A stretch of 59,421 bases of DNA from Nitrospirota bacterium (GTDB lineage Bacteria > Nitrospirota > JACRHJ01). Below, in pieces: positions 8,920 through 16,643 of the stretch (position 1 is the first letter of the stretch; each line of letters begins with the position of its first letter). The translations under genes were made by a program, and so were the position numbers. The stretch lies in NCBI GenBank assembly GCA_016212105.1, contig JACRHJ010000040.1, positions 1 to 59,421 on the forward strand, written 5' to 3'. The notes below the pieces were generated by a model. The model ran no database searches and had not been told where the DNA came from. It saw only the letters and a list, made by a program, of their open reading frames with translations.

Positions 8920-9942
8920 ATGGACACTCCGGCCAAGACGCCGAAGGACGTGTCCGCGGGGGACGCTCGTCTCAGGGCCTCCGTCGGACCGCACATAAGC
9001 TCCGGCGAGTCGGTTGAACATATCATGTGGACCGTGTCGGCCGCGCTGTTGCCTGCGGCGGCGCTTTCGGTCTACTATTTCGGGGTGCACTCGCTCCTCG
9101 TCATGGCGGTGTCCATCGGCTCGGCAGTCGCCTTCGAGGCGCTCGCGCAGAGGATGGCGGGCCAGAAGGTTGCCGTGTCCGACGGGAGCGGCTTCCTGAC
9201 CGGCCTGCTCCTCGCCATGAACCTGCCCGCGGGCGTCCCGCTGTACCTGCCCGTCGTCGGCTCCGCCGTCGCCATCATCATCACCAAGCAGCTCTTCGGC
9301 GGCCTCGGCTTCAACATCTTCAACCCCGCGCTCATCGGGCGCGCGTTCCTGCTCGCGTCCTGGCCGAGGTACATGACCACCTGGCCGGTCCCGCACGACT
9401 CGCTCTCGCTTGCGTCCGTGGACGCGACCACCGCCGCGACCCCGCTCGCCATCCTCAAGGAAGAGGGCTACGCAAGGCTCCTGGAGCACTTCGCCTCCCG
9501 TTACGACATGTACACACAGATGATACTCGGCCACAGGGGCGGCGCGCTCGGCGAGGTCTCGGCAATCGCGCTCCTCTTCGGCGCGGCGTACCTCCTGTAC
9601 AAGGGCTACATCACCTGGCACATACCCGTGAGCTTCATATTCACGGTCGGCGCGCTTACCTGGATATTTGGCGGCGACCCTGTCCTCGCGGTCTTTTCCG
9701 GCGGCCTTATACTCGGCGCGTTCTTCATGGCGACGGACTACGTCACCGCGCCGATGCTGAAGAAGGGCCAGGTAGCCTTCGGCGTCGGGTGCGGGGCGCT
9801 GACCGTCCTGATACGCCTGAAGGGCGGGTACCCCGAAGGCGTCTGCTACGCCATACTGCTCATGAACTGCTTCACGCCGCTCCTGGACAGGGCTTTCAGG
9901 CCGTCCAAGTTCGGCGCGGCGGGCGCGAAGGTCAAGGTATAG
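8920..9942 (+). CDS. rnfD: Rnf complex membrane subunit RnfD
   Basis: A 340-residue integral membrane subunit with about nine hydrophobic helices, of the NqrB/RnfD family. It carries a covalently bound FMN; the threonine is expected in VDATTAATPL at about residues 165-174. GFNIFNPALIGRAFL is a conserved RnfD segment. The ATG at 8920 was chosen over TTG at 8914 because AAGGTGG ends at 8910, too near the TTG. The stop is two bases from the rnfG start. Confidence 0.96.
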   Translation: MDTPAKTPKDVSAGDARLRASVGPHISSGESVEHIMWTVSAALLPAAALSVYYFGVHSLLVMAVSIGSAVAFEALAQRMAGQKVAVSDGSGFLTGLLLAMNLPAGVPLYLPVVGSAVAIIITKQLFGGLGFNIFNPALIGRAFLLASWPRYMTTWPVPHDSLSLASVDATTAATPLAILKEEGYARLLEHFASRYDMYTQMILGHRGGALGEVSAIALLFGAAYLLYKGYITWHIPVSFIFTVGALTWIFGGDPVLAVFSGGLILGAFFMATDYVTAPMLKKGQVAFGVGCGALTVLIRLKGGYPEGVCYAILLMNCFTPLLDRAFRPSKFGAAGAKVKV

Positions 9943-9943
9943 C

Positions 9944-10525
9944 ATGAACGACATGTTGAAGATAACGGTAAACCTGACTGTAATCTGCGCGCTCGCGGGC
10001 GTCATCCTCGCCTTCGTATGGGCGGAGACCGACCCGGTCAGGGTTGCGGAGGAGGCGCGGGAGCGTGAGCTTGCCCTCAAGGAGCTGATGCCTTCGGCCG
10101 ACATGATAACGCCCATAAAGGACGTGGTAATCGCCGACAAGGAGAACGTGGTGTACGAGGCCACGGCAGGCGGAAAGACCATCGGGTACGTAGTGTCGAG
10201 CGCGGGTAAGGGCTATTCGAGCTACATAAAGCTCCTTGTCGCAGTGGACCCGGACTACAAGGTCACGGGCTTGGCGGTGCTCGGACATGCCGAGACGCCC
10301 GGCCTGGGCGACAGGATACAGGAGGACTGGTTCAAGGGCCAGTTCGCGGGCAAGGGCGTGGACAACCTCGTAGTCGTGAAACAGGAGACGGACACGGACA
10401 TCCAGGCCATCTCCGGGGCGACGATTTCTTCGCGCGCGGTGACGCGGGGCGTCAAGGACGCGGTCATCAAGCTGCGCGAGGTACGCGAGGGCGCGGCTCC
10501 GCCCGCTCCGGCAGCGGCAAAGTAG
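9944..10525 (+). CDS. rnfG: Rnf complex subunit RnfG (FMN-binding)
   Basis: A 193-residue subunit with one N-terminal membrane anchor (residues about 8-27) and an extracytoplasmic FMN-binding domain. The FMN attachment motif SGATISS is at about residues 158-164. VLGHAETPGLGDRI is a typical RnfG/NqrC segment. The C-terminal tail is rich in proline and alanine. It directly follows rnfD and is separated from rnfE by a repeat region. Confidence 0.96.
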   Translation: MNDMLKITVNLTVICALAGVILAFVWAETDPVRVAEEARERELALKELMPSADMITPIKDVVIADKENVVYEATAGGKTIGYVVSSAGKGYSSYIKLLVAVDPDYKVTGLAVLGHAETPGLGDRIQEDWFKGQFAGKGVDNLVVVKQETDTDIQAISGATISSRAVTRGVKDAVIKLREVREGAAPPAPAAAK

Positions 10526-10921
10526 TTGTTGGCGTCATTCCCGCCCCGGCTTTAAGCATACCGGGGCAGGCTCCGGCGGGAATCCAGGAAGTTGTAGTTG
10601 CCCGATTCATCGGGCGCTTGTAGGGCGCGACGCCCTCGGCGCGCCGGGTTTTTAAAGGTGTCATTCTGAGGCAACGCCGAAGAATCCGCCTGTATCTTAT
10701 AACTTGCATGGGCGCAATTGAATGCGCCCGCACCATATACGTTTCATAACGCCCCCAACCCCCTCTTATCTTAAGAGGGGGCTAAGAAGAGAAAATACAA
10801 GGGCCGACACACAGGTCGGCCCCTACCAGAGGTAAGGGCGCAATGAATTGCGCCCATTGAATGCATTTTGATAGAGGCGGATTCTTCGCTTCGCTCAGAA
10901 TGACACCAGAGAGATTTCGTT
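10526..10921. repeat. 396-bp repeat region between rnfG and rnfE
   Basis: No gene is seen. It holds a long-loop GTCATTCCCGC hairpin (about 10533-10587), the TTGTAGTTGCCCGATTCATCGGGCG element, a GTCATTCTGAGGCAACGCCGAAGAATCCGCC element (about 10660-10692), a CCCCCTCTTATCTTAAGAGGGGG hairpin (about 10750-10773), a GGGCCGACACACAGGTCGGCCC palindrome (about 10801-10822) and a GATTCTTCGCTTCGCTCAGAATGACA element that ends 18 bases before rnfE. Confidence 0.75.
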
Positions 10922-11560
10922 ATGGACGAAAAGCAGCCCAACCTGTACAACCTGATAAAGAACGGGATATTCTCCGAGAACCCGGTCTTCAAGCTCGCGC
11001 TGTCTCTCTGCCCGGCGGTCGCCGTCACGACCACGGTAAAGAACGGGTTCCTGATGGGCGTGGCGGTGCTTTTCGTCATGACGATGGTGAACATCACCGT
11101 CTCGATATTCAAGGACTTCATAAACCCCAAGGTGCGCATACCGGCGTACATCCTCATCATCGCCCTGTACGTCAGCATGACGGACATGGTGATGGCTGCC
11201 TATGCCCGGTCGGCCTACAAGGAGATGGGGCTTTACATCCAGCTCATAGTCGTCTTCGCCATAATAATCTCGCGCGCGGAGCTGTTCGCCTCCAAGAACA
11301 AGGTCATACCGTCCGCCGTGGACGGTATCGGGATGGGGCTCGGCTTCCTGTTCGCGCTCGTGCTTGTCGGCGCCGTCAGGGAGCTTATCGGCAAGGGCTC
11401 GCTCCTTGGCTACAGCATTTTCGGCGGGGACGCGGTGCTCATCATGGTTCTGCCGACCGGCGGCTTCTTCGCCATCGGGCTTCTGATGGGCCTGTTCAAC
11501 TGGATAGAGGACAAGTATTTCGGCGGCATGTCCTCGCCCGGCGGGGGACACGGACACTAA
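10922..11560 (+). CDS. rnfE: Rnf complex membrane subunit RnfE
   Basis: A 212-residue subunit with six hydrophobic helices, of the RnfA/RnfE/NqrDE family, which forms half of the membrane iron-sulfur core with RnfA. ENPVFKLALSLCPAVAVTTT carries the conserved cysteine. The C terminus has a glycine/histidine tail (GGGHGH). The Shine-Dalgarno sequence (AGAGAG) is weak and lies in a repeat. Confidence 0.95.
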   Translation: MDEKQPNLYNLIKNGIFSENPVFKLALSLCPAVAVTTTVKNGFLMGVAVLFVMTMVNITVSIFKDFINPKVRIPAYILIIALYVSMTDMVMAAYARSAYKEMGLYIQLIVVFAIIISRAELFASKNKVIPSAVDGIGMGLGFLFALVLVGAVRELIGKGSLLGYSIFGGDAVLIMVLPTGGFFAIGLLMGLFNWIEDKYFGGMSSPGGGHGH

Positions 11561-11736
11561 GCTACGCCGTCATTCCCGCGAAGGCGGGAATCCAGGAAGT
11601 CGCAGTGTTTTAACAATTACTTCCTGGGCCCCGTGTCAAGCACGGGGAGACAGCTAACGATATATATATCCATTAGAAGTTTTTGGGCCGCCTTTTTACT
11701 AAAAAGGCGGGACTTTCGCCTTTAAAGGGGTTTCTC
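11561..11736. repeat. Repeat region between rnfE and rnfA
   Basis: It has a GTCATTCCCGCGAAGGCGGGAATCCAG hairpin (about 11570-11596) and a CTTCCTGGGCCCCGTGTCAAGCACGGGG element (about 11620-11647), then a CCGCCTTTTTACTAAAAAGGCGG hairpin (about 11689-11711) just before the rnfA ribosome site. No gene. Confidence 0.7.
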
Positions 11737-12321
11737 ATGCTCGAAGATCTCGGCACTATATTTATAGCCTCCGCGCTGATAAACAACTTCGTTTTCTCGC
11801 GCTACCTCGGGCTTTGCATCTTCTTCGGCGTGTCCAAGAAGATGGAGACGGCGGTCGGGATGTCCATGACGTTCACGGCGGTCATGGTCATATCCGCCGC
11901 GCTTTCGTGGCTGGTCTACAACCTCGTGATGCTCCCGGCCGGGCTCGGGTTCCTGAAGATCGTCGTGTTCATAGGCATAGTAGCGGGCTTTGTCCAGGGC
12001 GCGGACACGGTGCTGAAAAAAATAAACCCTACGCTGTACCACAAGCTCGGCATATACCTCGTCCTCATCACGACGAACTGCATCATACTCGCGGTGCCGG
12101 TGATAAGCTCGGACGAGAAGTACAACTTCATGCAGGCGATAACGCTGGGCCTGGGCTCCGGGGCGGGCTTCTCTCTCGCGCTCATCATCATGGCGAGCAT
12201 ACGCGAGCGGCTGGAGCTTGCGAACGTGCCCAAGCCGTTCCAGGGGATGCCCATAGCGTTCATCGTGACCGGGCTTATCGCGCTTGCGTTCCTCGGCTTC
12301 TCGGGGCTGATAACGGTATAG
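11737..12321 (+). CDS. rnfA: Rnf complex membrane subunit RnfA
   Basis: A 194-residue subunit with six hydrophobic helices. NNFVFSRYLGLCIFFGVS and ITTNCIILAVP carry the conserved cysteines of the shared membrane [2Fe-2S] site with RnfE. The start at 11737 is preceded by AAAGGGG; an upstream in-frame ATG-equivalent at 11683 reads through a hairpin repeat and was rejected. Normal length for the family. Confidence 0.96.
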   Translation: MLEDLGTIFIASALINNFVFSRYLGLCIFFGVSKKMETAVGMSMTFTAVMVISAALSWLVYNLVMLPAGLGFLKIVVFIGIVAGFVQGADTVLKKINPTLYHKLGIYLVLITTNCIILAVPVISSDEKYNFMQAITLGLGSGAGFSLALIIMASIRERLELANVPKPFQGMPIAFIVTGLIALAFLGFSGLITV

Positions 12322-12499
12322 CGGACCAACCCTTCCCTCTTATCCCCTCCCTGTGAAGGGAGGGGAAGATTGGTTGTAGCAGTTAATATTATTAATTTCC
12401 GGCCTCGACAAATCTCCCGCCCCCTTCATAGGGGGAGGGCTGGGGTGGGGGTTGGCTGAAACAGGCAGGCCGGATACTCTGTAATTCCCGGCCCGGAAT
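12322..12499. repeat. Repeat region between rnfA and rnfB, including a 115-bp inverted-repeat element
   Basis: Positions about 12328-12455 begin with CCAACCCTTCCCTCTTATCCCC and end with GGGAGGGCTGGGGTGGGGGTTGG, imperfect terminal inverted repeats around an AT-rich centre. A clearly related copy is at 27515-27645. This is MITE-like and non-coding. Confidence 0.65.
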
Positions 12500-12508
12500 T
12501 GATATAAT
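12500..12508 (+). promoter_or_regulatory. Extended -10 promoter upstream of rnfB
   Basis: TGATATAAT at 12500-12508 is a perfect extended -10 element (TGnTATAAT), 35 bases before rnfB. No good -35 box is seen, which is usual for this promoter type. It implies rnfB can be transcribed on its own. Confidence 0.55.
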
Positions 12509-12543
12509 ATCTTATCGTTCTTTGTTATCCCGGAAGGTGCTTA

Positions 12544-13476
12544 ATGCAGGAGACTGTACATCCTGACCTGTTGCAGGTCATAATAAAGAGCCTCGCCCTG
12601 ATGGGCGGCGTCGGCGCGGCGTTCGGCATAGTGCTGGCATACGCGGCGAAGAAGTTCGCCGTCGAGACCGACCCGCTTGTCGAGCTTGTCCGCGCGGCCC
12701 TGCCCGGGGCGAACTGCGGCGCGTGCGGCTTTGCCGGCTGCCAGGGCTATGCCGAGGCCGTGGTAAAAGACCCGACGCTCTCGCCGGGTCTGTGTACGCC
12801 CGGCAAGGCGGACGTGGCCGCGCTGGTAGCAAAGATTATCGGCAAGGTCGCGCCGGAGGTCGTGCCTATGGTCGCCACGGTCTTCTGCCGGGGCGACGAG
12901 TGCAAGGCGTCCCGCCGTTTCGTGTACGAGGGAGTAAAGGACTGCCGGGCCGCGATACTCGTCGCTGGCGGGGACAAGACCTGCCAGTACGGCTGCCTGG
13001 GCTACGGCTCCTGCTTCAAGGCCTGCCCGTTCGGCGCGATCTCCATGAGCCCCGACAACCTGCCTGTCATAGACCACGAGAAGTGCACCGCATGTGGCGT
13101 CTGCGTCTCGGCCTGCCCCAAGTCCATCATAGCTCTCACGCCGACCGCGAAGAAGGTGCACATACGCTGCTCAAGCCACGACAAGGGGCCAGTGGTCAAG
13201 AAGGCCTGCGAACTTGGCTGCGTGGCATGCGGGCTCTGCGTGAAGGGCTGCCCGGAGGGTGCCATATCGATGGACAACTTTCTGGCGAGGATAGACTACG
13301 AGAAGTGCACCCACTGCGAGACCTGCGTAATGCTCTGCCCGCAGAGGACGATAGAGGACCAGATAGACCCGTCGAAGGAGACAGGGCCGAGGACGAAGCT
13401 CGCCAGGAAGGAAGACGCGGGCGGCGGCTCCGAGCCCGCTGACGCGCCCGCGGCGAAGGCCGCGAAGCCGGCTTAG
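12544..13476 (+). CDS. rnfB: Rnf complex iron-sulfur subunit RnfB
   Basis: A 310-residue subunit that takes electrons from ferredoxin. It has an N-terminal membrane anchor (residues about 12-32), a GANCGACGFAGC [4Fe-4S] domain, then a chain of ferredoxin motifs: CQYGCLGYGSCFKACP, CTACGVCVSACP, CVACGLCVKGCP and CTHCETCVMLCP. This multi-cluster form is longer than the enterobacterial protein (about 190 residues) and like that of Clostridia and anaerobic Deltaproteobacteria. GGAAGGTGCTTA precedes the ATG. The C-terminal tail is alanine-rich. Confidence 0.96.
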   Translation: MQETVHPDLLQVIIKSLALMGGVGAAFGIVLAYAAKKFAVETDPLVELVRAALPGANCGACGFAGCQGYAEAVVKDPTLSPGLCTPGKADVAALVAKIIGKVAPEVVPMVATVFCRGDECKASRRFVYEGVKDCRAAILVAGGDKTCQYGCLGYGSCFKACPFGAISMSPDNLPVIDHEKCTACGVCVSACPKSIIALTPTAKKVHIRCSSHDKGPVVKKACELGCVACGLCVKGCPEGAISMDNFLARIDYEKCTHCETCVMLCPQRTIEDQIDPSKETGPRTKLARKEDAGGGSEPADAPAAKAAKPA

Positions 13477-13650
13477 GGGTTTGCTTTTATGTAGGGGCCG
13501 ACCCGCGTGTCGGCCCTTCCCTTTGCATGTCTTTGCGAGCGGAGCGAAGCAATCTCCTCACTCATGAATTCACAAGGAGGAGGTTGCCGCGTCATCCCGC
13601 GAGACGCGGGACTCCTCGCAAAGACAATAGTTTTTTGGAAATATACGAGG
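13477..13650. repeat. Intergenic repeats after the rnf operon
   Basis: It has GTAGGGGCCGACCCGCGTGTCGGCCC (about 13492-13517) and a larger inverted element of about 95 bases from TCTTTGCGAGCGGAGCGAAGCAATC (about 13531) to GACGCGGGACTCCTCGCAAAGA (ending about 13625). The same large element is at 48850-48950. No gene. Confidence 0.7.
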
Positions 13651-13657
13651 CCCCTGA

Positions 13658-14038
13658 TTGCTAAAAACCATCGCCATACTGCTCGTCGGCATCAGCCTCG
13701 AGTCCTTCGGCAACGTAATGCTGAGCAAGGGTATGAAGCAGGTCGGCGAGGTCACGAGCTTCTCGCTGTCATCTCTCTTCGGCGTCTTCCTGAAGGGCAT
13801 CACGAACATCTACGTCATCGCAGGGGTGACACTCGACGCGCTGTTCTTCGCGTGCCTGCTCATAGCGCTTTCCTGGGCGGAGGTCACGGTCGTCCTGCCG
13901 CTCACCGCCTTCGGCTATATCACCACCGCGCTCGTCGCAAAGTTCGTCCTGAACGAGGACGTCACGATGCTCCGCTGGGCGGGCACCTTCTTCATCGTCG
14001 TCGGATGCGTCCTTGTCGGCAAGTCCGGCACGCATTAA
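13658..14038 (+). CDS. Small four-helix EamA/SMR-like membrane transporter
   Basis: A 126-residue protein with four hydrophobic helices, resembling one half of an EamA/DMT transporter or a small multidrug resistance protein. Helix 3-4 has LSWAEVTVVLPLTAFGYITTAL, close to the PLTAxxY signature of DMT half-transporters. The glutamate in helix 1 (GISLESFGN) is in the place of the essential SMR glutamate, though this match is only suggestive. The start is TTG at 13658 after GAGG. It ends 14 bases from the convergent hpnI gene. A role in moving an undecaprenyl-linked sugar, as for ArnE/F, is possible but unproven. Confidence 0.7.
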   Translation: MLKTIAILLVGISLESFGNVMLSKGMKQVGEVTSFSLSSLFGVFLKGITNIYVIAGVTLDALFFACLLIALSWAEVTVVLPLTAFGYITTALVAKFVLNEDVTMLRWAGTFFIVVGCVLVGKSGTH

Positions 14039-14052
14039 GCCCTGCCGGGCTT

Positions 14053-15204
14053 TCAGCCGACCCGCAACATACGTCCATCACTGTCCACGGTGAACCGTTC
14101 GCCCTTCCATACGACCACGCTGCCCGTAAAGCTCATCAGCCATATGACAAAACTCAGGACGTCTTTCAGCGGCAGAAGCCAGAAGTAACGGAGCACGCCC
14201 GCACCCCGGACGTATGCCGCCTCGGTGTAAACCGCCTGGGCGTAGCGGATAAGCAGGTTGGCGGCGAAAACCGACCAGCCCGCTCCCGAGAACCCCGTCG
14301 CAAGCAGGAAGAACAGCGAGGACGCGGTCCCTTTCGTCAGGACGGACAGGAAGTACCCGCCCGGCCTGCACACCCTGTACGTCCGCGCCCAGCGTAGCTG
14401 GTGGCTGAAGTACCCGGCAAACGTCTCGGGCGTCTGGACTGCGTCCACGACGTAACCGGAAAGCCTGAGGTTGTAGCCCGCCTTCTTTACGAGGTTGCCG
14501 AGCTGGTAGTCGTCGGCAAGCAAATCCGCGAGACGGTCGAGCCCGCCTATAGCCTCCAGCGCATCGCGCCTGACCGCCATCGTCGCGCCGAGCGCGAACG
14601 ACAGCCCCTCAAGCCTCTCCGCGACCGCTACGGACGGCAGGAAGTCGGTGTTTATAGTCAGCGCCTCGAACGCGGAGCCTAAGTCGCGCGGGTTTGCCGC
14701 GCGGTACAGGCATGTGACGAGCCCGACCGTCTCGTCCGCGAAGCCCGCGGCCACGGACCGGAGGTAGTCAGTCCCGACGCGCATGTCGCCGTCCGCTATG
14801 ACAATGATGTCGTGCTTCGCGGAGCCGTGCATACCGATAAGGTTGCAGACCTTCGCGTTCGGCTGGGACGGCTCGCCCGTCACCACGAGCGATATGTCCA
14901 CGGCCGGGTTCTCGGAGATGAGCCGCCGGACAGCCTCGCCGGCCGGGTCGGACTCGTCGGCCATGCCGAAGATTACCTGGTACACCGGGTAGTCCTGAAG
15001 GACGAAGCTCAGGAAGTTCTCGTATGTCCCGGCGTCAGCGCCCTTTACAGGCTTCAGGACGGTCAGCGGCGGAAGAGCCGCGTCTCCCATCGCGGCACGC
15101 GGACGCATGTAAAACGACCGGACGCACCAGGCAGAGATTATGTAGAACGCGGCCGCCGCGAGCCAGAGGAGGAAGAAAACGGCCTGTAATACGGTCAAGC
15201 CCAC
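14053..15204 (-). CDS. hpnI: Hopanoid biosynthesis glycosyltransferase HpnI-like
   Basis: A 383-residue membrane GT2 enzyme of the ceramide-glucosyltransferase type. HpnI adds N-acetylglucosamine to bacteriohopanetetrol. VLKPVKGAD near the start, the DxD-like IADGDMRV, and HQLRWARTYR (the Q/RxxRW motif) place it in this family; there is one N-terminal helix and several at the C terminus. Upstream in-frame codons to 15294 read through a hairpin region, so GTG at 15204 was preferred. Linkage to hpnJ supports the hopanoid role; other glycolipid targets remain possible. Confidence 0.82.
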   Translation of the reverse strand: MGLTVLQAVFFLLWLAAAAFYIISAWCVRSFYMRPRAAMGDAALPPLTVLKPVKGADAGTYENFLSFVLQDYPVYQVIFGMADESDPAGEAVRRLISENPAVDISLVVTGEPSQPNAKVCNLIGMHGSAKHDIIVIADGDMRVGTDYLRSVAAGFADETVGLVTCLYRAANPRDLGSAFEALTINTDFLPSVAVAERLEGLSFALGATMAVRRDALEAIGGLDRLADLLADDYQLGNLVKKAGYNLRLSGYVVDAVQTPETFAGYFSHQLRWARTYRVCRPGGYFLSVLTKGTASSLFFLLATGFSGAGWSVFAANLLIRYAQAVYTEAAYVRGAGVLRYFWLLPLKDVLSFVIWLMSFTGSVVVWKGERFTVDSDGRMLRVG

Positions 15205-15331
15205 ACTAACCCCCGAGGAGCAAAGGCTAAAGTCCCGCCTTCTTGAAAGAAGGCGGCCCAAGAACTTTTGTGAGGTTATACGAAAACGCCCCACGGATGG
15301 GGCGGTACGAAGACCTATTATGCAACCGGCA

Positions 15332-16072
15332 CTAATTCAGCTCGCGGGCAAGCGCCGCCGCCTCATCCTTAATGTCGGCGTCGTCTTTGGGATGGGCCGG
15401 GTCTACAGGCGCGGCGGCGATGTACGCAAGCTCGGCGAGCGCATCCTTGTCTTTGCCGTTCTTCTCGTAGGCCTGCGCGAGGTACAGCCGGTTGATCAGG
15501 CTCCTGGGTGATATGTCCTTCGCCTTGAGGAGGAGCGAAAGCCCCTTCTTCCTGTCGCCGATGAACGCCCAGGACGGCGCCTCGATTAAAACCTTGCCCC
15601 AGCTCCGGCACGCTCCCGCGTCGTCGTACTCAGGGTCGGCGTACGAGACCTTTTCGAGGCCCTTGAGCGCGTCCTTCACGAGAGACAGGGCCGACAGGCC
15701 CCCGACGACATCCGCCTTCTGGAGCTTGGCCATCGAACGCCAGTAAAGCGCGTAAGCGTTCGCCGGGTCTGCCTTCAATGCCCTGTCGGCGGCGGCGATG
15801 GCCTTGTCCATGTACCCGGCCTTCCTGGCCCCGTCCACCTCCGGCTCGCCTGTCAGGTAGTATGCGCGCGCGAGCTGCGTCTCGGCCATCGGGTAGTCGG
15901 CGGGCTTGCAGCCGGAAGCGAGCGACTCGATGGCCGCGACCTGCGCCGCGACGTCCGACGCCCCCCGCGCCCTGTCGAGCGCGGCGGTAACCTCCGTCAC
16001 TGTCGGGCCGGAGAGGGCTGCGGACGGGAGGGCCAGTGCGAGGAAAATAGTGGCAAGTAAAGGTTTGTGCAT
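15332..16072 (-). CDS. Exported TPR-repeat protein
   Basis: A 246-residue protein with a Sec signal peptide (HKPLLATIFLALALPSAALS) and four or more tetratricopeptide-like helices, including MAETQLARAYYLTGE, ADRALKADPANAYALYWRSM and LAQAYEKNGKDKDALAELAY. It resembles periplasmic TatT-type TPR proteins, but that match is from general appearance only. It lies between hpnI and hpnJ on the same strand and may act as a periplasmic scaffold there. Confidence 0.7.
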   Translation of the reverse strand: MHKPLLATIFLALALPSAALSGPTVTEVTAALDRARGASDVAAQVAAIESLASGCKPADYPMAETQLARAYYLTGEPEVDGARKAGYMDKAIAAADRALKADPANAYALYWRSMAKLQKADVVGGLSALSLVKDALKGLEKVSYADPEYDDAGACRSWGKVLIEAPSWAFIGDRKKGLSLLLKAKDISPRSLINRLYLAQAYEKNGKDKDALAELAYIAAAPVDPAHPKDDADIKDEAAALARELN

Positions 16073-16263
16073 TCTCGGATGTCCACGACAAACCGCATAT
16101 TGTCATTCCCGCGAAAGCGGGAATCCATTTTAATGTAGGGGCGGGTCCCCGTGCCCGCCCTCTTTTCTGTCATTGCGAGGAGCGAAGCGACGCGGCAACC
16201 TCCGCCTTATAAATCTGAGATTGCTTCGCTTCGCTCGCAATGACAGGCATTTAGGGAAGGTGT
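16073..16263. repeat. Intergenic repeats
   Basis: It has a GTCATTCCCGCGAAAGCGGGAATCC hairpin (about 16101-16126), a GTAGGGGCGGGTCCCCGTGCCCGCCC palindrome (about 16136-16161) and an 85-base inverted-repeat element from TGTCATTGCGAGGAGCGAAG (about 16168) to CTTCGCTCGCAATGACA (ending about 16245). No gene. Confidence 0.7.
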
Positions 16264-16491
16264 CTACTCCCGCCCAAGCCTCGGCTTCGCCCCGAGCTTG
16301 TACAGTATGTTCGCCATCAGGCAGAAACCGGTGAGCGCGTACACCATCAGGTTGAAGCCTATAAAGGCCGTGAATATCAGCCAGTATTCGCTGTGCAGGT
16401 AGGCCAGCGCCGCGCTGATGAACGTGAACGCGCCGCCGATGAGCCAGGTGAGCCTCTCGAGATACCATTCGTCTGTCTTCAGCATGTACAT
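16264..16491 (-). CDS. DUF2892 small membrane protein
   Basis: A 75-residue protein with two hydrophobic segments. WYLERLTWLIGGAFTFISA and the C-terminal GFCLMANILYKLGAKP match DUF2892, the membrane part found alone or fused to rhodanese domains (YgaP type). GGAGG stands before ATG at 16491. Function is unknown; it sits 100 bases downstream of a MITE and hpnJ. Confidence 0.8.
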   Translation of the reverse strand: MYMLKTDEWYLERLTWLIGGAFTFISAALAYLHSEYWLIFTAFIGFNLMVYALTGFCLMANILYKLGAKPRLGRE

Positions 16492-16520
16492 ATTACACCT
16501 CCGTTAAAATGCAACATCCA

Positions 16521-16638
16521 CCACAGAGTCACAGAGACACGGAGGAGAGCAAAACGTTAACGACGAATATCTTTGGGAAAATGCTTTTACCCAAAGACGC
16601 CTGTTTTCGATTCTCTCTGTGCATCTGTGCCTCTGTGG
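16521..16638. repeat. MITE-like element with CCACAGAG terminal inverted repeats
   Basis: A 118-bp element in the DUF2892-hpnJ gap. Its ends, CCACAGAGTCACAGAGACAC and the complement of CTGTGCATCTGTGCCTCTGTGG, pair imperfectly over about 24 bases. The centre contains the hairpin TCTTTGGGAAAA...TTTTACCCAAAGA. Non-coding; similar CCACAGAG elements are widespread in bacterial genomes. Confidence 0.75.
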
Positions 16639-16643
16639 TAAAA

